From positions 1-64,000 of the forward strand of contig NZ_FRBY01000001.1 in assembly GCF_900142735.1 (NCBI RefSeq): DNA of 64,000 nt, written 5' to 3'. Positions 8,626 to 17,497 of this stretch are shown one piece after another. The stretch's first letter is position 1. Each line of letters opens with the position of its first letter. Both the position numbers and the translations under genes were made by a program. This DNA is from Flavobacterium saccharophilum. GTDB taxonomy: Bacteria > Bacteroidota > Bacteroidia > Flavobacteriales > Flavobacteriaceae. A model generated the notes under the pieces. The model saw only the letters and a list, made by a program, of their open reading frames with translations, ran no database searches and had not been told where the DNA came from.

Positions 8626-9183
8626 TTATTTTTTATCTATCAATTTATTTTCCTCTGGCGTAAACTCAGGAACAATTGCATAAGTTTCTACTCCAGTAAT
8701 AGCCATTTCATCCAAGATATCCACTAAATTACGATAATTCGATTTTTTAGTTGGTTTGATAATAACTATGATTCCATTTTTAGGTTTCCCTAAACCAGCA
8801 GAATATTCTAAAACTGATTTTTTTCGTTTAAGCAATTCTCTACGAATCCCATCTTTGCCATATGGAAGATCTTTAGGTCCCGCAATAGGTGAAGCCAATA
8901 ATCCCATATAATAGGTCAATTTATTATTTTCCCCTAAGATTACAGTCATTGTACGATTTTCATCTACTTTAGTATCTACTGTTTTCGTCGTATCATCATC
9001 CTTATTTGGCAAAGACAAATCCATCGATTGAGGTTTTGACAACGATGTGGTTAACATAAAGAATGTGATCAATAAGAATGCCAAATCCACCATTGCCGTT
9101 AAATCGACTTTAGAATTCTGCTTTTTACTTCTTACTTTGCCACCTTTTCCGCCACCACCGTCGCCGGTATTTAATTCAGCCAT
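8626..9183 (-). CDS. exbD: ExbD/TolR biopolymer transport protein (second copy)
   Basis: A 185-residue ExbD/TolR homologue. A Gly/Lys-rich cytoplasmic tail (GDGGGGKGGKVRSKKQNS) precedes a single transmembrane helix with the essential Asp in KVDLTAMVDLAFLLITFFML (about residues 25-44); a periplasmic domain follows. It lies between the first exbD gene (20 bp upstream) and tonB. Two consecutive, dissimilar ExbD proteins are usual in Bacteroidota and may form a hetero-oligomeric stator with ExbB. Confidence 0.93.
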   Translation of the reverse strand: MAELNTGDGGGGKGGKVRSKKQNSKVDLTAMVDLAFLLITFFMLTTSLSKPQSMDLSLPNKDDDTTKTVDTKVDENRTMTVILGENNKLTYYMGLLASPIAGPKDLPYGKDGIRRELLKRKKSVLEYSAGLGKPKNGIIVIIKPTKKSNYRNLVDILDEMAITGVETYAIVPEFTPEENKLIDKK

Positions 9184-9202
9184 TTTAGTGTATCTTTTTT
9201 AA

Positions 9203-9829
9203 TTAAAAGTCTTTTCCTCTCGTACCCGTAACTAAGTTAAAGGAATTGATTTTCTGATCTTGTAAAATATCCATAATCTTTTTGATTTGCGGATATTGTT
9301 CTTTAGCATCTCCTTTAATTGCAATCTGCAATTCTTTATCGTCAATATCAATAGAAGCTCTTCTTGAAACTAAAAGCCATTCTTTTAATTGATTATCTAA
9401 AGAATCGATTGGAATTCCAGGTTGATCTGCTTTCACTCTGTCAGCTGCTTTCATAGCAATGATTTGTTTTAAATTTGCAACAGGTACACCGAAGTCATCC
9501 ATTAATGCAAATTTAGTTTTATCATCTTCTGTAAAAGCTACGCCGAATTTTGCTCCCATTCCTTCAAGAGTTCTTTTACGAATCTCTCTTCCTTTTAGGT
9601 CAAAAAACACTTTGCTTTTCCCGTCAGCACCTTTTCCTACTGTAATAATTGCCAAATCAGTATCAGGCAATTTAAATTCAGCAACAGAAGCAGGCATATC
9701 TACAGGAAGTGCTTCAGGCACCTTAGCAGTAGCGGTCAAAATAAAGAACGTAAGCAAAAGGAACGCAACATCACACATGGCAGTCATATCTGTCGATGTT
9801 GACTTTTTTTTCATTTTTATTTTAGCCAT
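9203..9829 (-). CDS. exbD: ExbD/TolR biopolymer transport protein (first copy)
   Basis: A 208-residue ExbD/TolR homologue. The short basic N-terminus (MAKIKMKKKSTS) precedes one transmembrane helix with the conserved Asp, TDMTAMCDVAFLLLTFFILT (about 13-32). The periplasmic part is longer than in the second copy, with an extra segment around residues 85-150, and ends in a typical DKELQIAIKGD...QYPQIKKIMDILQ fold. It lies 50 bp after exbB in the same operon. Confidence 0.93.
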   Translation of the reverse strand: MAKIKMKKKSTSTDMTAMCDVAFLLLTFFILTATAKVPEALPVDMPASVAEFKLPDTDLAIITVGKGADGKSKVFFDLKGREIRKRTLEGMGAKFGVAFTEDDKTKFALMDDFGVPVANLKQIIAMKAADRVKADQPGIPIDSLDNQLKEWLLVSRRASIDIDDKELQIAIKGDAKEQYPQIKKIMDILQDQKINSFNLVTGTRGKDF

Positions 9830-9879
9830 TCTCTTTTATTTTTATTTTGATATAATTAATTATTATAATCAAAAATTAA

Positions 9880-10704
9880 TTATTGTTTCAAACTTCCTCT
9901 GAATCTTCTGTAAGTATTCACGATTGTAGTACCAGCCTCATCGATAGAGTAAGTTAAATCATCAATCTTAGCAGTAAAGAAGTTGTAAGAAACAATAGCT
10001 AAGATAGAAGTAGAGATACCTGTTGCAGTGTTGATAAGTGCCTCAGAAATACCTGTTGCAAGAGCAGCCTGGTCTGGAGTTCCAGCAGAAGCTAACGCAC
10101 CAAACGCTTTAATCATACCTGATACAGTTCCTAATAATCCTCCTAAAGTTCCTAATGATACTAAAGTAGAGATAATAGTCATATTTTTTTCTAACATTGG
10201 CATTTCTAATGAAGTTGCCTCTTCGATTTCTTTGTGGATTACTTCTGAAGCTTCTTCACTGTTGAAACCTTCTTTTTTAACATCTTGATATTTAATCAAA
10301 GCCGATTTAATTGCATTTGCAACTGAACCTTGTTGTTTGTCACATGAAGCAATAGCAGCCTCGATGTTTCCTTCTTTGATACTAGCTTGTACATTTTTCA
10401 TAAATGTATCTAAGTTTGCTTTTCCAGCAGCTTTTCCGATAACGATAAATCTTTCAATTGAAAAAACAACAACCATTAAAAACATACCTAATAATACTGG
10501 TACAATAAATCCTCCTTTATATACTTGTCCTAATGTATTGATCGGATGACCTGTTTCTGGATTCCCACCTTCAAAGTTCGCAGAATCTCCCATGATTACT
10601 TTCCAAATAAACACCCCAACTAAAATACACGCTACAATAATGATTCCAGTGATCATTCCTCCTCCATTTGAAGTGCTTTCTTTTTTAACTTTAACGTTTG
10701 CCAT
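9880..10704 (-). CDS. exbB: ExbB/TolQ/MotA-type proton channel
   Basis: A 274-residue inner-membrane proton channel that powers TonB. Helices are visible at about 18-38 (MITGIIIVACILVGVFIW), 68-88 (FIVPVLLGMFLMVVVFSIERF), and a pair at about 180-250. The TolQ/ExbB signature LGTLGGLLGTVSGMIKAF and the ALINTATGISTSILAI segment are present. It is the first gene of the seven-gene operon; a TAAATTTG element lies 65 bp upstream. Confidence 0.93.
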   Translation of the reverse strand: MANVKVKKESTSNGGGMITGIIIVACILVGVFIWKVIMGDSANFEGGNPETGHPINTLGQVYKGGFIVPVLLGMFLMVVVFSIERFIVIGKAAGKANLDTFMKNVQASIKEGNIEAAIASCDKQQGSVANAIKSALIKYQDVKKEGFNSEEASEVIHKEIEEATSLEMPMLEKNMTIISTLVSLGTLGGLLGTVSGMIKAFGALASAGTPDQAALATGISEALINTATGISTSILAIVSYNFFTAKIDDLTYSIDEAGTTIVNTYRRFRGSLKQ

Positions 10705-10768
10705 TTTTTTTAATTTTAATAGTTTTAAATAATTTTTATTTTTTAGTTATATTTAACTTGTAGAGGAG

Positions 10769-10776
10769 CAAATTTA
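10769..10776 (-). promoter_or_regulatory. Probable -7 element of the exbB operon
   Basis: TAAATTTG on the minus strand fits TAnnTTTG and is followed by GCTCC, with a 5' UTR of about 60 nt to the exbB start. No TTG is found at the best distance; the -33 region is T-rich. Confidence 0.55.
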
Positions 10777-11084
10777 TACGTTTAGTTTAAATAAAAAAAC
10801 TTTTTTTAATTTTATTGAAGGAAATTTAACGTCAATTTAAAAAATATCTCATTAAATTGCCCAACCTGTTTTTGTGATAAAACAAAAAACAGAACGATTT
10901 ATGGGAAAATTACAACGTTTTAGTAAATATTCAAAGATTCCGTTGATATCTTCTTAAAAAGTTGCGAAATTTTTTTTTATTGTATTTTTAATCTGAAAAA
11001 GCTTTTTCCTACTAAAAAAAATAATGTGAAATTGTTAAAAAACAAAGCAATACTCTTATAATCATCTAAATTACAAATAAAAAC
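10777..11084. other. AT-rich divergent intergenic region
   Basis: About 300 bp between the exbB operon and the HerA-like ATPase gene. It is very AT-rich with A and T runs. I see no ORF, RNA gene or strong hairpin apart from a weak TGTTTTTTGTTTTAT-type element near 10870-10890. It probably holds the promoter of the ATPase gene, which I could not place. Confidence 0.4.
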
Positions 11085-12602
11085 ATGAATAAAAAAGATA
11101 ATTTCATTCAAGATATAAACACGGGCTATCTTTCTAAAGGTGACAGTATCATATTGGGAGGCGCTATGCTGGATGGAGAAGCAATTGCAGAGGCTCATGT
11201 AAAAATCCCTCTTAAAACCTTAAACCGCCACGGACTAATTGCCGGCGCAACCGGAACCGGGAAAACCAAAACGATTCAGGTTTTTTCTGAGCAATTATCA
11301 AATGCCGGAATTCCTGTTTTGATGATGGATATAAAAGGTGATTTTAGTGGTATAGCAAAAGAAGGAAAAGAAGAAGGTTTTATAACAGAACGGCATACCA
11401 AAATAAACCTACCTTATAATATAGCTTCATTTCCTGTTGAGTTAATGTCATTATCAAAACAAGATGGAGTCCGCTTGCGCGCAACGATTTCTGAATTTGG
11501 CCCAGTATTATTTTCAAGAATTTTGGATCTTAATGATACTCAGGCGGGGGTGGTTGCTGTAATCTTTAAATATTGCGATGACAACCAAATGCCTTTACTA
11601 GATTTAAAAGACATTAAAAAAGTTATCAATTATATTACAGAAGAAGGTAAAGACGAAATTGCGGAGAGTTATGGTAAAATCTCAACGGCTACAACCGGAA
11701 CGATTTTAAGAAAGATTATCGAGTTGGAACAACAGGGGGCTGATTTGTTTTTTGGAGAATTATCTTTTGAAATCGATGATTTGATGCGTATAGACGAAAA
11801 TGGAAAAGGCTACGTAAACATCATCCGCTTGACGGATATTCAGGATAAACCTAAGTTATTCTCGACTTTTATGTTGAGTTTACTGGCTGAAATCTACCAA
11901 AAAATGCCTGAAAAAGGAGATCCTGAACAACCAGAATTAGTGATCTTTATTGACGAAGCTCACTTAATCTTCAACGAAGCCAGTAAAGTATTATTAGAAC
12001 AAATTGAAACCATTGTAAAACTGATTCGTTCTAAAGGTATTGGTGTTTATTTTGTAACGCAAAACCCAATGGATGTACCGAGCGGTGTTTTAGCGCAGTT
12101 AGGTTTAAAAATTCAGCATGCCTTACGTGCTTTTACAGCAAACGATCGCCAGGCCATTAAAAAAACAGCCGATAACTACCCTACTTCTACCTATTATAAA
12201 ACGGAAGAATTGCTTACCAGTTTAGGAATCGGAGAAGCATTAGTTACAGCTTTGAACGAAAAAGGTGTTCCTACTCCGCTTGTTGCCACCATGATGCGCG
12301 CGCCAGAAAGCAGAATGGATATTTTAACTTCAGATGAAATTGAAGAAATAAACAACAAATCGAAACTGGTTAAAAAATACAACGAGGAACTTGACAGAGA
12401 AAGTGCTTACGAATTACTAAACAAAAAAATCGAAGAAGCCACACAAGCGGCAGCAGAACAAGAAGAACAGGCACCAACAAAATCTTCAAAATCTGAACCA
12501 AGCACGGCAAGTGTTGTTGGGAAATCGGTTTTGAAAGTCGTTACAAGTGCAACCTTTATAAGAGGTGTTTTTGGCGTATTGACAAAAATCTTCAAGAAGT
12601 AA
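11085..12602 (+). CDS. HerA-like ATPase, DUF853/YjgR family
   Basis: A 505-residue P-loop ATPase of the HerA/FtsK-related DUF853 (YjgR) family. Walker A is GATGTGKT at residues 54-61, the Walker B region LVIFIDEAHLIF is near residue 283, and the arginine/sensor segment IGVYFVTQNPMDVPSGVLAQLG follows. The C-terminus after residue 440 is Glu/Ala-rich and low in complexity, ending in a hydrophobic SATFIRGVFGVLTKIFKK tail. The family is a putative hexameric DNA translocase of unknown role. It is a single gene facing kmo, with no NurA-like nuclease beside it. Confidence 0.88.
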   Translation: MNKKDNFIQDINTGYLSKGDSIILGGAMLDGEAIAEAHVKIPLKTLNRHGLIAGATGTGKTKTIQVFSEQLSNAGIPVLMMDIKGDFSGIAKEGKEEGFITERHTKINLPYNIASFPVELMSLSKQDGVRLRATISEFGPVLFSRILDLNDTQAGVVAVIFKYCDDNQMPLLDLKDIKKVINYITEEGKDEIAESYGKISTATTGTILRKIIELEQQGADLFFGELSFEIDDLMRIDENGKGYVNIIRLTDIQDKPKLFSTFMLSLLAEIYQKMPEKGDPEQPELVIFIDEAHLIFNEASKVLLEQIETIVKLIRSKGIGVYFVTQNPMDVPSGVLAQLGLKIQHALRAFTANDRQAIKKTADNYPTSTYYKTEELLTSLGIGEALVTALNEKGVPTPLVATMMRAPESRMDILTSDEIEEINNKSKLVKKYNEELDRESAYELLNKKIEEATQAAAEQEEQAPTKSSKSEPSTASVVGKSVLKVVTSATFIRGVFGVLTKIFKK

Positions 12603-12616
12603 AAAATAATCAATAG

Positions 12617-12673
12617 CAATATCAAAAATCAATTACAATATCAATCTCAATTCTTAATTGATTTTTGATATTG
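12617..12673. terminator. Inverted repeat between convergent genes
   Basis: Perfect 19-bp arms (CAATATCAAAAATCAATTA at 12617-12635 and its complement at 12655-12673) separated by 19 nt, between the ATPase gene and kmo. It is AT-rich and lacks a clean T-tract, so terminator function for both strands is probable but not proven; the arms also resemble dispersed repeats. Confidence 0.55.
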
Positions 12674-12689
12674 TAATTGACATTGAAAA

Positions 12690-14033
12690 TTATTTCTTCA
12701 GCAACTCCAGAATCTTTTTTTCTACTTCTGGGGTGTTCCAAATATTTTCAATATTATCTAATTTTAAAACTTCTTCCATAATTCCGTTTTGAAAATCTCC
12801 AATTGCCAAAGCTTCGGCGTATGGGCGATCACTAAAAGTTACACGACTATAAAGCGGAATCCATTTATCCGGATATTTATCTGAAAATGCTTTTTCGATT
12901 TTCTTTTGTAATAAGAATTTCTCATCGGCAGTTTTCGTACTCATTTCCATGAAATTACGATACGAAAGCTCTGCAATGGCGTCAGCATTCGGTTTACGTG
13001 AAATTTGATATTCAGAAAAAATCTTTTTCCAGTCGTTTCCGTATTTTTCGATCATTTCGTTTAAAACCGTAATATCTTCAAAACCGGCATTCATTCCTTG
13101 CCCATAAAATGGTACAATCGCGTGACAGGCATCTCCAATTAAAGCAATTTTATCTTCATACGTCCAAGGAAAACATTTCATCGTTACCAAAGTACTAGTT
13201 GGATTCTTAAAGAAATCTTCTGCTAGCTTCGGAATCACTTCAATCGAATCCGGGAAGTTTTTCTCAAAGAAATCTTCAACCATTTTACGATCTGTAAGCG
13301 ATTCAAACGAATTTTCGCCCTCAAAAGGCATAAATAAAGTACATGTAAAACTTCCATCTAAATTAGGAAGGGCAATCAACATGTATTTACCGCGAGGCCA
13401 AATATGAAACGAATTTTTATCTAATTTATGAGTAGCATCGGCATTGGCCGGAATATTTAATTCTTTGTAGCCCATATTCAAAAATTCCTGCGAATAATTA
13501 AACATGCTCTGGCGTTGCATTCTGTGACGAATTCTCGAAAAAGCACCATCGGCTCCAAAAACCATATCGTATTTTTTCTCTTCCCACTCCCCTCTTTCAG
13601 TTTCGCCAATATGCAAAGTTGCATCACTCAGCGTCACATCCCAGATTTTTTGGTCAAACAAAAACTCCGCTCCGGCTTGTTCCGCAAGGTCAATCATTTT
13701 TCGGTTCAAAGTTCCCCTTGAAATAGAATAAATCGATTCACCTTCCTGTCCGTAATTCTGAAAATTGAGTTTGTCGACCAAATGAATCGCACGTTTGTCC
13801 ATCGGAATCGCGATTTCACGAACCGCATCGCCAACGCCAACGCCATCAAGCGCCCGCCAGCCACGATTTGACATAGCCAGATTAATAGAACGACCCGAAA
13901 AATTAATTTTGCGAATATCAGGACTACGATCATAAACATGAACGGTGTGGCCTGCTTTTTTAAGATAAATTGCCAATAACGATCCTACTAATCCAGAACC
14001 TACAACAGCAATTTTTAGTGAAGTTTGCATCAA
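12690..14033 (-). CDS. kmo: Kynurenine 3-monooxygenase
   Basis: FAD- and NADPH-dependent hydroxylase converting L-kynurenine to 3-hydroxykynurenine in tryptophan catabolism and de novo NAD synthesis. In 447 residues: Rossmann GSGLVG at 12-17, the KMO-typical SGRSINLAMSNRG segment near 46-58, the FAD/NADPH GADGAFSRIR at 160-169 and the second FAD motif GDACHAIVPFYGQGMN at 300-315. A C-terminal helix is present but no clear membrane anchor is seen. MM at the start allows initiation at 14033 or 14030. Kynureninase (kynU) is 13 kb away on the same strand; no tryptophan dioxygenase is in the window. Confidence 0.93.
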   Translation of the reverse strand: MMQTSLKIAVVGSGLVGSLLAIYLKKAGHTVHVYDRSPDIRKINFSGRSINLAMSNRGWRALDGVGVGDAVREIAIPMDKRAIHLVDKLNFQNYGQEGESIYSISRGTLNRKMIDLAEQAGAEFLFDQKIWDVTLSDATLHIGETERGEWEEKKYDMVFGADGAFSRIRHRMQRQSMFNYSQEFLNMGYKELNIPANADATHKLDKNSFHIWPRGKYMLIALPNLDGSFTCTLFMPFEGENSFESLTDRKMVEDFFEKNFPDSIEVIPKLAEDFFKNPTSTLVTMKCFPWTYEDKIALIGDACHAIVPFYGQGMNAGFEDITVLNEMIEKYGNDWKKIFSEYQISRKPNADAIAELSYRNFMEMSTKTADEKFLLQKKIEKAFSDKYPDKWIPLYSRVTFSDRPYAEALAIGDFQNGIMEEVLKLDNIENIWNTPEVEKKILELLKK

Positions 14034-14109
14034 GAAAAATCTAAATATAAGATCGTAAAAATAAGTAATAATTCTACAAGAGCTTAAAAATAAAGGAAAT
14101 ATTTATGAT

Positions 14110-14250
14110 TTATATGGGCATGACCCGCAGAAAAAAGCGGGTCGGGCTATCCGCTATATTCCCGATTAACAAAAACTACGGCTAAAAAGCCTTGTTTTTC
14201 TAAATCGTGAGATACCGCTCCTATCCCTCATGCAAGACTCGTTTTCATAA
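14110..14250. repeat. Dispersed intergenic repeat
   Basis: Non-coding segment with the motif GCGGGTCGGGCTATCCGCTAT followed about 70 bp later by ATACCGCTCCTATCCCTCATGC. Its ends recall the dispersed element at 721-802 and 43840-43925 but the middle differs. It contains a small hairpin (GACCCGC, AAAAAA, GCGGGTC). Elements of this type are widespread in Flavobacterium intergenic DNA. Confidence 0.5.
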
Positions 14251-14333
14251 CAAAATCCCGTTTTTACAGATTTATTAGAAATTAGAAAAGAACTACTTTC
14301 GCTTGAGAAAATAATCTCACAAAAACACCTTTT

Positions 14334-14438
14334 TTGTCATTTCGACGTAAGGAGAAATCACACTAGAAATTCCGCCAAACAAAATCACCAATCTTTGTAG
14401 AGTTTCGCGTGTGATTTCTCCTTACGTCGAAATGACAA
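14334..14438. repeat. Long palindromic repeat, copy 1
   Basis: Perfect 30-bp inverted arms (TTGTCATTTCGACGTAAGG... at 14334-14363 and complement at 14409-14438) around a 45-bp centre containing CCAATCTTTGTAGAGTTTCG. Related elements lie at 29851-29952 and 24445-24548. The RNA would fold into a long hairpin. No ORF is present, so it looks like a miniature palindromic element. Confidence 0.75.
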
Positions 14439-14483
14439 GATTGAGCTAAAAACTTTGTGCTTTTGTACTAAAACCTAAAACCA

Positions 14484-15077
14484 ATGAACAGCCAATTATT
14501 ACAATCAAATATCATTTTAGAAAACGAAAACGTTTTATTACTCCCTTTTGAAAACGAAAGAAACATCGAACTCAAAGAAATTATTTTCCATGATGAAATT
14601 TGGAAATATATGGGAATGTACGTGCGAACTGAAACTGACTTCGAAAACTATATAACAAATACCTTAAAACAAAAAGCAGACGGAATTTGTTATCCTTTTC
14701 TAATCATTGACAAAGCGACAAATAAAGTTGCAGGAAGTACAAGATATGGGTACTTAAATCATGCCAGTCAAAAATGCGAAATTGGCTGGACGTGGTACGG
14801 AAAAGCATTTCAGGGAACAGGTTTAAACAAAGCTTGTAAATACGAGTTACTGAATTTTGGTTTCGAAAATATTCAATTCAGAAGAATACAATTTAGCGCT
14901 GACTTGGAAAACAAAAAATCACAAAGAGCGATTGAAAAATTGGGTGCAGTTAAAGAAGGAATCTTTAGAAATAATTATATTGATTCTGAAGGAAAGAGTA
15001 AAGATGATGTTTATTTTAGTGTAATTTTGGAGGAATGGAAAACTACTAAACGACACTATTTTGAAGAGTTTCTATAG
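14484..15077 (+). CDS. GNAT-family N-acetyltransferase (RimJ/RimL-like)
   Basis: A 197-residue acetyltransferase of the RimJ/RimL group. The acetyl-CoA region is recognisable in CEIGWTWYGKAFQGTGLNKACKYELLNFGFE (about 112-142), followed by RIQFSADLENKKSQRAIEKLGAVKEGIFRN, a classic RimL segment. Such enzymes acetylate protein N-termini, antibiotics or small amines; the substrate is unknown. It sits after the palindromic repeat and 86 bp before a secreted alpha/beta hydrolase gene. Confidence 0.88.
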   Translation: MNSQLLQSNIILENENVLLLPFENERNIELKEIIFHDEIWKYMGMYVRTETDFENYITNTLKQKADGICYPFLIIDKATNKVAGSTRYGYLNHASQKCEIGWTWYGKAFQGTGLNKACKYELLNFGFENIQFRRIQFSADLENKKSQRAIEKLGAVKEGIFRNNYIDSEGKSKDDVYFSVILEEWKTTKRHYFEEFL

Positions 15078-15163
15078 AAAAACAAATTCAATTTGAAACA
15101 AAAAAAGAATTAAGTCGTCTAATACCATTAGAGATTAATCATTATTTTCAATAAACCAAAAAC

Positions 15164-16003
15164 ATGAAAAAACCATTCCTTTTATTTGCAGTTCTCTTTC
15201 TAACTTTTGCAGAACTTTCAGCTCAAACCGAAACTCCAATACCGTATGGAAATAATAAAGACGCCGGAAATTTCAAACAGATCAACGGTATGCAGATGTA
15301 CTATGAAGTTTATGGAAGCGGAACACCATTAGTTTTACTTCATGGAAATGGCGGTTCTATTAAAGGACACAGCAAAAAAATTGAGTATTTCAAAAAATAC
15401 TTTCAGGTAATAGCTATTGACAGCAGAGGTCATGGAAAATCGGTTGACAATTCGAATAAACAATTAAATTACAATCAAATGGCAAATGATGTAAGCGTTT
15501 TATTAGATTCACTTAAAATCAAAAACGCTAACGTTTGGGGACAAAGCGATGGTGGAATTTTGGGTTTACTTTTAGCGATTCATAATCCTGACAAAGTCTC
15601 AAAATTAGCGGCTTTTGGTGCCAATTTATATCCGGGCAAAAAAGCTGTTTACCCAGAAATCGACAAACTTGTAATGGATACCTTGAAAGCAACAAAAGAT
15701 CCGAGAACTAAAAACCTTTACACACTATTAGCTTATCAGCCAGATATTAAAGATAAAGATTTGCAAAAAATAAAATGTCCTGTTTTGATCATGTCGGGTG
15801 ACAGAGATGCCATTACATTAGAACATTCTATTGAGATCTTTAGCAACATCGAAAACTCTAACTTTTTTGTAATGCCGGGAGCAACTCATTTTGGTTCCTA
15901 TGAAAAACCAGAACTTTTTAATTTAGTGGTGCTAAGTTTTTTCAACGAGCCTTTTAAGAAAACTTCGACTATTGATATATTTACAGGGAAAGTTAAAAGA
16001 TAA
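15164..16003 (+). CDS. Exported alpha/beta hydrolase
   Basis: A 279-residue hydrolase with a signal peptide (cleavage near LSAQT at residue 21). The alpha/beta fold is clear: oxyanion region LLHGNGGS at 58-65, nucleophile elbow GQSDG with Ser128, acid Asp215 in SGDRD, and His242 in GATHFGS. Ester, lactone or peptide substrates are possible; sequence does not decide. A weak hairpin terminator follows, and an AraC-type regulator is next on the same strand. Confidence 0.88.
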   Translation: MKKPFLLFAVLFLTFAELSAQTETPIPYGNNKDAGNFKQINGMQMYYEVYGSGTPLVLLHGNGGSIKGHSKKIEYFKKYFQVIAIDSRGHGKSVDNSNKQLNYNQMANDVSVLLDSLKIKNANVWGQSDGGILGLLLAIHNPDKVSKLAAFGANLYPGKKAVYPEIDKLVMDTLKATKDPRTKNLYTLLAYQPDIKDKDLQKIKCPVLIMSGDRDAITLEHSIEIFSNIENSNFFVMPGATHFGSYEKPELFNLVVLSFFNEPFKKTSTIDIFTGKVKR

Positions 16004-16009
16004 TTATAA

Positions 16010-16039
16010 GAAAGGCTGTTAATTCAGCCTTTCCCTTTT
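16010..16039 (+). terminator. Terminator after alpha/beta hydrolase gene
   Basis: Hairpin GAAAGGCTG-TTAATT-CAGCCTTTC (16010-16033) followed by CCTTTT, starting 7 bp past the stop codon. The T-tract is short. Confidence 0.7.
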
Positions 16040-16077
16040 AATCTAATGCCTTAACTTAATTTTTAGCAAACATCCAA

Positions 16078-16872
16078 ATGAACCTATATTCAGAACATTA
16101 TGTCAGCAAAACTTGCGAGCGGTTCGTGAATAAAATTTGGTGTCTCGACAACAGCATCGGCGAAAGCCTGATTGAAAACAAACTCGTTTTACCCAATGGC
16201 TGTTTTAATCTCGCTATTGTAAGCGGGAATGCTATCGAAGTTCATACCAGCAAAAATAAATATCTAATGAATGAAGGTTTTTACTTTTGTTCGCAAATGA
16301 CCAATAAAGTTTTGGTTAATATCCAGCCAGAAACTAAAGTTACCATTATACAATTACACGCCTGGACACTTTCGTTTTTTCCAAAATATGATTTAAACAG
16401 TTTTACCAATTCTATACTCAAAATCGATTCCGTTGAATTGCCTTTTAAAACGAATTTAAAAAGCGATATCACAGTTTTATTGAGCACTATTAATACTTAT
16501 TTCGAAGAATTAGATGCTATTAATACCTCGAAAAATACAATTGAAAAAATCTGCGAAACTATCAAACTTCATAATGAAGAAATTTCGGTTTCAGAAATTG
16601 GGAAAAGTTTAAGTGCTTCTCAGCGAATACTTCAAATTAAATTTAAATCAGCAACCGGACTTACGATTAAAAAATACATTCAGATTCTTAAATTCAGAAA
16701 ATCGGTTGATCAAATGGTAAATTCTGGTTTAGACAAATTAAAACTAACCGATGTTGCACTGTATAACCAATATTTTGATCAGTCTCATTTTATAAAGCAA
16801 TTTAAAGATGTGACGAAAACAACTCCAAAAATGTTCAATTCGGATTTGTATTTTCTTTCCAAAAAAAGGTAA
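16078..16872 (+). CDS. AraC-family transcriptional regulator
   Basis: A 264-residue regulator. The C-terminal AraC DNA-binding domain covers about residues 160-262, with two helix-turn-helices: VSEIGKSLSASQRILQIKFKSATG and LTDVALYNQYFDQSHFIKQFKDVTKTTPKMF, the latter carrying the family consensus. The N-terminal region (YSEHYVSKTCERFVNKIW..., VLPNGCFNLAI) matches the DUF6597-type sensor found in Bacteroidota AraC proteins. Ligand unknown. The tandem NTF2-like genes begin 76 bp downstream, suggesting possible local regulation. Confidence 0.9.
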   Translation: MNLYSEHYVSKTCERFVNKIWCLDNSIGESLIENKLVLPNGCFNLAIVSGNAIEVHTSKNKYLMNEGFYFCSQMTNKVLVNIQPETKVTIIQLHAWTLSFFPKYDLNSFTNSILKIDSVELPFKTNLKSDITVLLSTINTYFEELDAINTSKNTIEKICETIKLHNEEISVSEIGKSLSASQRILQIKFKSATGLTIKKYIQILKFRKSVDQMVNSGLDKLKLTDVALYNQYFDQSHFIKQFKDVTKTTPKMFNSDLYFLSKKR

Positions 16873-16948
16873 GATTTCGCATTTATACAATTTTGATAAT
16901 TAGGATTGATTTAATTTTGTAAAATCATCAATCATAATCAATTACAAA

Positions 16949-17497
16949 ATGAAAATCAATCCATCCTTTCTCCAGTTAAAAACTATTTTAATTGGAATCC
17001 AGTTCTTCCAGGTTCACTGTGGATTTTCGCAAGAACAAAAAAATTCTGAATTGTACAAAACTATTATGTCCAAAGACAGCCTTCTTTTTAATGTTGGTTT
17101 CAATACTTGCGACATCTCTCAGTTCGAAAACCTTTTTAGCGACGATTTTGAATTTTACCATGATCAGGATAGTATTTCTGACAAAGAACTCTTTTTAGTC
17201 AATTTAAAAAAAGGTATTTGTCTTCCCGGTAAAAATTACAAGGTTAGAAGAGACTTAAAAACAAACAGTACCGAAATTTATCCGTTAACAAAAAATGGCG
17301 CTTTGTATGGTGCTCTACAGATTGGAATTCATCAATTTTCTGAAATTTCTCCAGGCCAAAAAGACAAGCCCGGAAGTATTGCAAAATTTACTCACGTTTG
17401 GCTTCTTAAAAATGGAGTCTGGAAATTGGCGAGATCTTTTAGCTACGATCATAAACTAGAAGATAATGAGAAACAACATTTAAAAGAAATAAAATGA
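16949..17497 (+). CDS. Secreted NTF2-like (DUF4440) protein, first of tandem pair
   Basis: A 182-residue protein with an N-terminal hydrophobic export segment (about 10-28, ending near CGFSQ). The mature part is a SnoaL/NTF2 alpha+beta barrel: DSLLFNVGFNTCDISQFENLFSDDFEFYHDQD is the DUF4440 start, and FTHVWLLKNGVWKLARSFSYDH the C-terminal strands. Such folds may be enzymes or binding proteins; no catalytic set is evident. The stop overlaps the start of the next gene (ATGA), and both share the same pattern, so this is a tandem duplication. Confidence 0.85.
   Translation: MKINPSFLQLKTILIGIQFFQVHCGFSQEQKNSELYKTIMSKDSLLFNVGFNTCDISQFENLFSDDFEFYHDQDSISDKELFLVNLKKGICLPGKNYKVRRDLKTNSTEIYPLTKNGALYGALQIGIHQFSEISPGQKDKPGSIAKFTHVWLLKNGVWKLARSFSYDHKLEDNEKQHLKEIK

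Noticed and set aside
14334..14438. CRISPR-like or tRNA-like fold
   Set aside because: There is a single palindrome, not direct repeats with spacers, and no TPsiC or anticodon arm can be built.
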